A DNA stretch of 64,000 nucleotides from Lineus longissimus (lineage: Eukaryota > Nemertea > Pilidiophora > Heteronemertea > Lineidae): contig NC_088308.1 of the NCBI RefSeq assembly GCF_910592395.1, positions 7,145,001-7,209,000 of the forward strand. Direction: 5' to 3'. A program made the position numbers and the translations under genes. Positions 54,827-64,000 of this stretch are shown piece by piece; position 1 is the first letter of the stretch, and each line of letters begins with the position of its first letter. Below the pieces are notes generated by a model. It saw only the letters and a program-made list of their open reading frames with translations, did not search any database and was not told where the DNA came from.

Positions 54827-57800
54827 CTGAAACAGAACGAAAGCTAGAAATCAGTACGAGGAAACGATGCTCTGAAACGTATGACCTCCTCTCGTAGTGC
54901 CACTGCCCCTACCTTTACTGCCTCAACCACTTCTTTGAATGATGCACAATTCAATGACCACTTGGTAGATGGCAATGGTCTAGTGAAACGAGTAGGATAT
55001 TTTAGTAGGAATAGGGATCGAACATGTGATAGAAGTGCCATCTCCAGAGCAATAGTATGTCATTTGAAGCAGTGATTGTAGGCGTAACATATGAACAATC
55101 AGTTCCCGAGAAAAAGTAAGGCGAATCCCAGAAAGAAACCATGATGTCTGGTTCTGAAAGACAGTGCTGTCAGAGTGTACCACAGCTGGCAACGATACGT
55201 TTTTTGATCATTTTTCAAACTTCACACATTACATACCTGGAATTCAAGAGCCAGCTTCTTCTCTATCCAATCGGTGATGTGCGTTACGGATATTGCCCTC
55301 TCTCCAACTTGTGGCTTAGCAGATAACCAGAGACGTGGATTGGTGCGAAAACCGTACCTAAAACAGACAAATACAACATGAAAATAGACTTGAATTGGCA
55401 TAGGTTACACAGTTTCTTCAACTCCATTTTTAACAATAGACAGTAACTTTCACTACCTGTGGGAGTCTGTTCTTTGCTTTCAGTATCAGGTATCGAACTC
55501 AAGATATAGGATTACGAATTTGACTGTTTGCGTGACCATTGGTACACAAGTTTCTTACCAAAACCGGTCAGTTGGTGGAGGAGGAATGTTGATGGCCAGT
55601 TTCCCAACCAGACTCTGCACCTCGACACTGAGTACAAGACGAGTATTTGACACGCCCTCCATGGCACGTTTGATGTATTTATTCTCGGTCGCTTGTTGGA
55701 AGTACTTGGAGTTGGTCACCTTGTCGAGGATACGCAGGAGCTTCTTACTCGTCCCACTGCCCCGGATACCACTGAAAGACAAGTTGAATAAACTTTGTCA
55801 AAAACATGAGCTAACGTTTTGAAGAAGGTTAACAGGAGGGCGAGTTTCAGAAAAGGAATTCCTTTTCAGCTAACGTTTTGAAGAAGGTTAACCGAAGGGC
55901 GAGTTTCACAAAAGGAATTCCTCTTCAGCTAACGTTTTGAAGAAGGTTGACAGGAGGGTGAGTTTCAGAAAAGGAATTCCTTTTTTAGAATATTGGCACA
56001 AATTTGATAAGTGAGGGGGCTAGGATTTTACCCGCCACTTTCATTTCTATGAATAACTGTGACAATCTGTTCAACTTCTGGTAAATCTTTGAAAATACGT
56101 GTAGTTGTAAAACCTGCACGTGATCGTCAGTCACAATGTCATCAATCAACTGACTAACAGACATACCCGTTGGAAATGAAAGCTTTCAGTACCTATCATT
56201 TTAAAAATCTATATATGTAGTATTCAAAAAGTCTAACACTCTCATCTGGTACATGTAAAAACCAATGATGTACATACATGTATTCGACCTTTGAGTCAAA
56301 ATTTAGTTTTAGCCAGCCTCACCTGTCGTCTGCCGTATCCACTGGGGGATTCTCTTCTGCTTCCTCATCTGTTGATGATTCCACACTGTCCTCTTCATCC
56401 GAGTGAGTTACAGCAGACCTGAAGAAACAAAGACGATTCTTATCACTGTGCTTTTGAGTGCATGCCAATTATAAGCCAAGAATTTGTTTCTAGTCTTCAT
56501 TTTTATCAACGTTAACATTACCTCTTTCCATCAGTCATGTCTCTCGGCCGATAAACCCTAGGAACTTCTTCCTTGGAGGTCTTCTTCAGTTTCATCAGGT
56601 TGACCTTCGTTTCCAAGGTCATTCTGAAGCCTCCACCATAGGCAATGTCAAGGTCGATCCAGAGGCCTCGCTCATCTAAATAAGGCTTGTAGGCTTTACG
56701 TATCACAGGCATTTCATTCCCCAGTTCTATATCAGTGATGGTCAGCTCATTGATGAAGTAAGGAACCTGAAAGAGGCATCAATATAACATTGAGGCTACA
56801 GTATCACAGGCATTTTAGACCCCAGTTCAATATATTTCTCACAAAGGGAAGTACAGTCAAACCTCCCTCAGCGTACACTTCTATTTGCAGGACACCCTCT
56901 AATCAATGGACACTGATTTTGGTCGGGAATTGGGCATTTCCAATGAATTGGGCCTCTGACTGAACAATAAGAGCACCTCTCTAATGGACTCAATAGCCAG
57001 TCCAAACCCTGAGGGTGTCCAGGTTCTGCTCTAGTTTTCAAATCATGCACAATCTATTGTGCCTTAGAGTACAACCTCTAGCAACGTCCTAGCAATCAAA
57101 TCAAATCCAAACACACTGTCAACTCATGTACCACTTGATTATGCCAGAAAGGACAGACATCTAAGTAGTTGCTTTATGAATCTGACAGAGTCAGACAGCT
57201 GACTGCGGGAGTGGAATATTTTATTGCCAGACAGTCAATAATGAAAATAAATTGATCTGGTCAGGGGATGTCGTTGCTTTCAGACTACCGTTTGCCTCCG
57301 CATTGAAAATGCTGCTAGGCTGAGCCACAATTTTCACAGATGAATCAACGATACATAATAAACAATATGACTGGCACAAAAAATCCCTGCAAACATTCAA
57401 GCATTGTCGTTCCCAGTAGCATACCTGGGGACAGAAAAAACCTGAGATATGTGACATAGCCACAATCACCACCCAACAGGGTCTTGTACTTGTAGAGTGA
57501 ATCGCAAAACAAAATAACATTGTACTTTTCCATCCAAAAAGCAGGTCAACCTGATCAACACGATCTACAGAATGCGATGAGCATGATTCGTAATCCATTC
57601 TGCAGACAAGACGTGGGCGGAAACCCCCGAAGAGAAACATGAATTCCTGGAGCCATGCGGGTGATAGCATGTTTATTTCATCAGGGAATTCCAATTATTC
57701 CAATCATCGGATTGAATATCAATGAAAATACTTTCAATATAGAATAAAGCCGTCATGATCATGACAGGCAATTTCTGACCTCGTTTTGGTCCTCTTTGAT

Positions 57801-60800
57801 TAACTCTGACTACAATTTCGATATTTTCTCCTTCTACTTTCAGACTACATATAATAACATGCCTACATTTGTGAGAAGTTGTTTTGTCATGTTCCTGATT
57901 TATTTAGTCTTTATCCAAGATAACTGGCACTGGTAACCCCATCCACTTTTGGCTGCTTTGAGGGCAGAGACCAGAATCTCTGGACAACCTTTTCCCTTTC
58001 ATCAAACCACTGATTTGTTCTGACCGGTTTGCAACATTATGTACAAACAAGTTGGGGAGGCCAGAGGGGGAAAGTTCTTGAAAGCCAATTGCAAAAAATG
58101 TCCAAGGAGATTAAGACAAAGAGAAGAGCCTGAGCTCAGCAAAGCAAATATAGGATATTGTCTGGGAACTCGATGAATTCAGACAGGCAGAAAGAACTGA
58201 TATTGGCAAAATGTCATCATCATGCTGGTTACCTTTGGTATGTTTGAAGTCCAAGTTGGAGAGAAAGCAGCCAATGTGGTGGAGTGAGTAGACAAAGTGG
58301 TGAAGAGAGCAGCCCGAGCCAAAGTGGTGGAGAGAGCAGCCCAAGTGGCGAAAAGCACCAAAGAAGTGTAGAGTAGACAAGGTGGCGACGAGAGCAGCCA
58401 AAGTAGTGGAGAGAGCAGCCAAAATGGTGAAGAGACCAGCATGAGCCAAAGTGGTGGAGAGAGCAGTCTGACTCTTGAGCCAAAGTGGTGAAGAGAGCAG
58501 CCCAAGTGGTGAAAAGCACCAAAGAAGTGGAGAGTAGACAAGGTGGCGATGAGAGCAGCCAAAGTAGTGGAGAGAGCAGCCAAAATGGTGAAGAGATCAG
58601 CATGAGCCACAGTGGTGGAGAGAGCAGTCTGACTCTTGAGCCAAAGTGGTGAAGAGAGGGGGTTCAAGGAGAGACTACTTTGTCTTTTTACGGCTAATCC
58701 CTTCAAACTATTTCGATATGCACCATTGCTCAGCTGCCGATGCAGTGCCCTTTAAAACAACTGCATGCCTGTTATTAGTGATAAAAGGGTTGATTTTAAA
58801 AAGTGCATTCTGAGACATTCTGCAACATGATAATAGACACTAGACAGTCTGCAATATCAATCACGATCAAGCGACAGCAAATATTTCACTGAACAAGATT
58901 ACTGGAGATCAATCGATGTATTCCATGGCTAGGAATCCTGAGAAAAATCAATAATGCACTCTCTCAGACACACTCTCCAACAAACATGTACCATACACCT
59001 GTTCAACATAGCCCGGACGTTTGTTCACAGAAAATGTTCAAAATTTGACTGTTGGCCAACTGGATGATCAAGGTCTGATCGATATCTATTTATTTGCACC
59101 CAACCCTCTTCTTTGAAAACACACATGTCAGCCTAGAAAGGCTGAAATTGATGCGCTTATTTATAAACTGAATCTGACTTTGACATCCCGATTAGAGCTT
59201 CAGCTTTTAATATGCATGCGCTTATGCTTGACAGGACTGATACAGGATCTTCTTCATGAATGACACTGTGGCTATTAAGTCATTGAGTTAAGGTGGTGCA
59301 TTAGCTGAAACTCGGATGACACTGAGTCTGATCCTGACAAGCCAATCAGTGATGTCAGATGAAGTGCTGTGACAGTCTTCGATATTTGCCGGAAAAGAAA
59401 TCTGGATTCGAGACAAAAGTGGCGGCATAACAAAATCTTTTGTGACACTAAATCGATAGAGAAGAGTGATGTCATTGCATGACAAGCAGGGTGGGAGATC
59501 AAGGAGCTGACTACCCCACATAAAAGCAGTTCAGCAGATCAGATGAAAGCATATTGGTTCCTTATGGAATAGGGGACGAGGCTGTTGGTAGCGGCTACCA
59601 GATAGCAATGCACGTATCAGGATAGCAGGAGAAACCATGTGCAAAGCTGGGGGGCACCTAATTCAGTTTCCCCGTAACCCGACCTAGCAGCACTGGTGAT
59701 ACTGCTGTGATGTCATTGCTTGCTATATGTGTTCGCATTTGTCGAAATGGTGGCCAATGCGCACACCCTCGCCTCCTTTTGACTGAGACTAGAACCAACA
59801 TGGGAAGATAATCCATACTTACGTGAATTTTACTGAGTTTCTTCTGGATTTTCTCCGCCACCTTTTCTGCCCAGTATTTCTCGCGAAGGAAGTCCCAAAA
59901 TATTCTCGATATCAACGCATTCACAGAAATCAGCTGAGGTTCGCACACTATGAAACCGCACCGCGCCCCTTCCTTGCGTATCAAACTTGACGACTTGGCC
60001 ACTTTCAAGATGGCGTCTGCTGGCATGACGCGAGCAAGGAAACGGATGTAATCCGTCTGCATCTTTTCATCTGGGTCAATCATTTCTTTGAGTTCTTTCA
60101 TCCCAGGCTCAGCTGTGCTCACGGATGAATCACTGCTCTGTCGGCGGTGTTTCTGAAACTCGGCCGACGCGCTCCGCGTCAGCTTGGACGATTCGGCCAG
60201 GTAGTTGATCAGCGGTTTACCGCGCGACGCCGCCTCAAACCGCCGGTACCACTCCTCCTTCTCCCGCGTAGTCCGGGCAAATAAATAAAGCACCACTTCG
60301 TTGCACGATTCTTTTGATACAATCTCGAAATCCTTCTCAGCATCCTCGTCAAACGATTCAGATGGCGACACAGATTCATGCGTCTTGGAAGGTGAGTGTC
60401 GAGAGTCTACCTTAACATTACTTTTTCCGTTGTTACCAGATTTGAGATAAATGCACACAGGGTATTTTTTACTCCACAAACGCTTTTTCACTAATTCTGG
60501 TGGAAGAAGGACGATTTTACTCCCAGTTACGTCATAATATCGTTGGTGGATGAATTTTGGACTCGGTAGCGGTTCATCCCACATGCCCCGCTTTGGGATG
60601 CTGGTCTTCGGTCGCTGTAACCGTAATGTCGTCCCCTCCAGGCTGACGTATATGGAATGAGTTTTGTTGATGTGGTAATCCTCTGGGTCATACTCGGCAG
60701 CCTCATTCATCCAACCCTGCAAGCAGACGATAATATCATCCTTATTGTTTGTTCGCCAGAAAACCTTTGATGGGTTTTAAAAACCTTGCTCAGTTTGAAA

Positions 60801-63800
60801 AATTCAGGAGTAGACAACAGCTCTGTGCCATGACAACCATTGTATATTGATAAGATAATAGCTGTGACCAATCTTGGACCCTCTCGGCAGCCTCTCTGGG
60901 ACCGCTCAAGTGTGGTCCGGATAACAAAATCCTGCAATGACTTTTTAAAAATGTTATAGATATTACAAATTCGTAATTTTTGTTTTTGTCATAGAATATT
61001 TGACTTGTGATATACTGATAAAATAAGCGGTTTTTTGTACACCCTGTAGGCTGCACAAGCGTCATGAAAATGCCACAATGTGATAATGTACCATGAAATC
61101 AAGATCCCCAGGCCAAAATCACAATAAGTTTAGTCCACCTACGCTAACTCTAATTCTAAACACTCACCGAATACCAATGAGGTCAAATGATATTTATTTT
61201 TACTTTATTTCTACATTAGCCAGCTAGTGATATGTTGGTGGAACAAATACAACATCATGTTTGTCCTGAGGTTATGCTGGTACTCTAAATTACTTCCTAC
61301 GCAACAAGATAAAATACGACTCTGCAGATGAATTGTCGGAGGATGGTTAAGTGATGGATTTTTTTAATGATATCGTTTATCTGTGCAGTTGATCAGCACT
61401 ATCTTGAAGTTAAAGGAAGACTATAGGCAGGAGCCAGGTCGACCAAATTTAGTTATTGGAAGTCCCCCAATGGGCGACTCCACTACTGCACAACAAATCA
61501 GCAGTTTAAATCAGATAAGCATTACTTTAAAAAGTTAAGGTGCAGACAAAAGCGCCTCGCAAATGAGCAATTTTCATTGCAGCAACCTGCAACAATTATC
61601 ACTGCAATGACTAATGAGCAATAAAAGCATCAATCATCTGCGCTTGTAACTGGCTATTGCTGTTTTGATGTCGATTGCATGGTCACTGATTCTTATTCGA
61701 TATGACAACCACAGCGAATTATTGTCGCCAGCAAATAATTGCAGTTCAAGTAACAAAAATTGCTAGTTTGCGGGATGCTTTTAAGTCAAAGTGTTAAGTG
61801 TCAGTTTTATTAGCTTTACAGACACTCACATACCCGGTATAACCTCTTCGGGTGATAGGGCTGCAAATACTGAGCAAGAAAGAAAGAATCAGAACCAGAA
61901 ACATAAAGCTACACTTGCTGCACACTGTTTGCCTCACTCAAGAGACGATGGCATCAAAGTATGGTGACTTGCTCAAGGTCAAAAACGATGTCTCAGTCAG
62001 TGTTGGGTATTATGCGCATGGTAAATGATGCTTGGAATGTAGGACGTCGCTCCTTTATTTAACTCGACCCGTTTAGGCAGTACATAAACTTGCCGACTAG
62101 ATTTTTATGGTACCCCCTGGGAAAACCTAATTGGATATTGCTGGTGAACAACAGAAGAATTAGATTAGCGTACTTGCACACAGACAGGGGACATAAATCC
62201 ATGGAGACGGAGGAGGAACATTTTTCATACTGGCATAATCTACATGGTGGTAGAGCTGCGGTTTTAGGGCAGCTTGTAACTAATGGCATAATCCGCCAGC
62301 CTCGAAAAGCTTAGCTATTTCATTTTCTCTCAATGGAATATTGCTTCTGGATGCTGTCATTTCAATACAGTGCTCAGTAGAACCTACCTTAGCGGGCACC
62401 TCTCTATTAAGGACACCCTCTCTTAAGGACACTAGTTCTGGTCGTTTCCATTCAATTTGACCTCTCTAATCAGGACACCTCTCTATTAAGGACAACAGTT
62501 GCCAGTCCCGAGGGGTCCTTAATAGAGAGGTTCTACTGTATGTTCAAATGAGGGCCTGTCAGCTAATGCGGATCTCAAAATATTCTCAGCAGCTGGGCAC
62601 ATGCACTCAGACTGACAACTGTTGTCAGCAACAGAGATGACAGATGTGCTCATAGACTAACATTTCCAGTGGGCCACCATGTGTATAAAACAGACACAAA
62701 TTCACAACAAACAGAATCGGCCTTCAAAGATAAAGAACCAGACACTTACCCTGAATATTCCATCCTGGTATTTGGACTCTCGTATCTCCGGCACAAGCTC
62801 GGGCACAAGATCTTCAAGCTTGGCCACACTGAATGGCTCCCTCGGATTCTTGGGTTTGGTCAACCACAAATAGGCGAAGAGTACACCCCCAGCTAGAGCC
62901 ATACCCATGATCAGGCCGGCCACGTATGGAGGAAACGGAATGATGAAATACAAAAATATACTAAGCGTGGAAACTAAGACTTTCGTTACTGGAATCGGTC
63001 GGGGTAGATCACTGCTCTTTGGCGGTATTACAACAGGGGTCTTTTCAGCGTGTTTTTGAGTTGGCACAGATTGAAAGACATTCGTAGATTCAGATTTTGG
63101 TATTTGCGCTGGTTTTTCTGGGTAATCTGGACTCGCATCAAGATAGAGTTCTTCATCCTCCACATCCGGTTTTTTCAAGAGGCTGGATAGTGTCATGGCA
63201 ACGGGTTTAGCTGGTTTTGTTGGGGTTGTACGTTTTGTTGGTGTAACTAGATCTCCCTCCACTGAACTGGCCAGGGGTCTAGACTGACCCGACGTGCGTC
63301 TCGATATAGGGGGAGAGGGAGCACTCTGAGATGGGGGTCGACCGAAAGTGATGTTCTGTGAGCCAAAAAAGTCCTCAACGGGTTCGTCGAAGATATCATC
63401 TGATGTCACAGTGGAGCGTATAGAATTAGAGCGACGTTTCAATTCGTTGATGTCAATGTCACTGGTCATGGAACCAGCTCGTCTCTCGTCTCTGGCCATA
63501 CCCACTGGGCTGTCGGACTGCTTCAATTCCCTCACCGGGCTACCCTCCAAGTCTTTCACACTCCCCAAGCTGCTACGATCAACGGAGGAGTGCCGCGAAT
63601 GACTGGCCGAGTGCTCACCACTTTTCGCACTGGCCTCGATATTACTCGAGCTCTGGCTGGGGGAAATGGTGGGGAGTAAGACTGGGGCAGTGGATAGTGA
63701 CGGTGACCCATCCTTCTTAATATCCATCAAATCCTTCCCAGTGCCGGCCTCGGGATTCGTAGGTGACATCTCCTCCAACTTCCGCGAAATGGCATTGAGA

Positions 63801-64000
63801 GGATCAGCAATCTTATCTGATATCTTCTCCTTTATATCACCAAGAATTGACCGGGAGATGTTCTCTTTTGAGTTGCTTTTCGGGAATGTTTTGATTTCTA
63901 CTTTGGGCGAGATCAGTCTTGTTGGCCTTTTCGGCGTAGCAGACGACACAGATTTGGAGTCATTCTTTCCCAACTGGAGAGTTTCATTCTTGTTGTTGAA
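54731..64000 (-). CDS. TEX2: TEX2, SMP-domain ER lipid-transfer protein (5' end outside window)
   Basis: TEX2 belongs to the SMP-domain lipid-transfer proteins of ER contact sites. Exons in transcript order: >64000-62750, 60716-59823, 56766-56522, 56418-56323, 55771-55559, 55357-55237, 54826-54731; about 971 residues visible. The first exon is Ser/Pro-rich and ends with two membrane segments (VSTLSIFLYFIIPFPPYVAG, then LIMGMALAGGVLFAYLWL). The second exon holds a PH-like domain (HSIYVSLEGTTLRL to REKEEWYRRFEAA) and opens the SMP domain (NALISRIFWDFLREKYW). Later exons complete it: PYFINELTITDIELG, GLWIDLDIAYGGGFRMTLET, VEVQSLVGKLAINIPPPPTD, ITDWIEKKLALEFQ and VFVMPNMDDL. The frame is open at the window edge, so the N-terminus lies beyond it. 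Confidence 0.95.
55809..55985. repeat. Three tandem copies of a 59-bp unit in a TEX2 intron
   Basis: agctaacgttttgaagaagg starts copies at 55809, 55868 and 55927. They end in aaaaggaattcc and differ at a few positions. Confidence 0.93.
56848..57035. mobile_element. Degenerate CAGTAGAACC-family element in a TEX2 intron
   Basis: Left end cagtcaaacctccctcagcg, family words 'caggacaccctctaatcaa' and 'gcacctctctaatgg', and right end 'gggtgtccaggttctgctct'. Confidence 0.6.
57036..59822 (-). other. Large TEX2 intron
   Basis: No exon is supported. Besides the element at its end it contains the purine-rich repeat at 58250-58680; long open frames over that repeat are low-complexity artefacts. Confidence 0.5.
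58250..58680. repeat. Purine-rich tandem duplication, unit about 162 bp built from about 27-bp subunits
   Basis: 'agccaaagtggtggagagagcag'-type words repeat many times, and larger blocks recur about 162 bp apart (gactcttgagccaaagtgg at about 58470 and 58632). Confidence 0.85.
60717..62749 (-). other. TEX2 intron after the membrane-segment exon
   Basis: No exon is supported. It contains a good CAGTAGAACC-family element at 62375-62538. Confidence 0.5.
62375..62538. mobile_element. CAGTAGAACC-family foldback element, well preserved
   Basis: Left end cagtagaacctaccttagcg and right end taatagagaggttctactg are inverse. It lies in the opposite orientation to the 2399 copy, with the same inner words (cattcaatttgacctctct, ccagtcccgaggg). 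Confidence 0.82.

Noticed and set aside
58111-58706. Frames of 112-175 codons on the minus strand
   Set aside because: They are translations of the purine-rich tandem repeat, low in complexity (LSTTLAAL type) and lie inside a TEX2 intron.

Overview
The window is nuclear DNA of an animal. Every gene is split by GT-AG introns and the products match conserved bilaterian families. The intergenic DNA is AT-rich, full of short foldback (MITE-like) elements and minisatellites, and repeatedly carries 'acatgtaca'-type words. A marine invertebrate, perhaps a lophotrochozoan, fits, but the phylum is an inference.

Layout. (1) 1-8105, + strand: a p38-pathway MAP kinase kinase (MKK3/MKK6 family). Two segments of its kinase domain exist as tandem alternative exons: the catalytic/activation-loop exon (5a/5b) and the alpha-G/subdomain X exon (7a/7b). 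(2) 8106-20593: no recognisable gene; it holds foldback elements, a 94-bp triplicate and a 4-kb satellite array with nested periodicity (about 67 bp, 133-137 bp, 402 bp). (3) 20594-28271, - strand: complete U2AF2 (U2AF65) in 13 exons, with a 30-bp minisatellite directly upstream of one 3' splice site. (4) 29028-35381, - strand: complete UVSSA in 13 exons. (5) 36399-39038, + strand: ANKRD40 in 4 exons, head-to-head with UVSSA. (6) 44106-47440, - strand: RSL1D1-like ribosome-biogenesis protein in 7 exons. (7) 51838-64000, - strand: TEX2 (SMP-domain lipid-transfer protein), running off the right edge at its 5' end, with two alternative coding last exons.

Exon models were built by hand: each junction has a GT donor and AG acceptor, phases agree, and total coding lengths are multiples of three. 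The genes are housekeeping or signalling genes of separate function (stress signalling, splicing, transcription-coupled repair, ribosome biogenesis, ER lipid transfer) and do not form a pathway. The strongest candidate for something undescribed is the combinatorial alternative-exon design of the MKK3/6 gene, which could give four kinases differing on the surfaces that carry out activation and substrate contact. TEX2 shows a smaller case of the same theme at its C-terminus.
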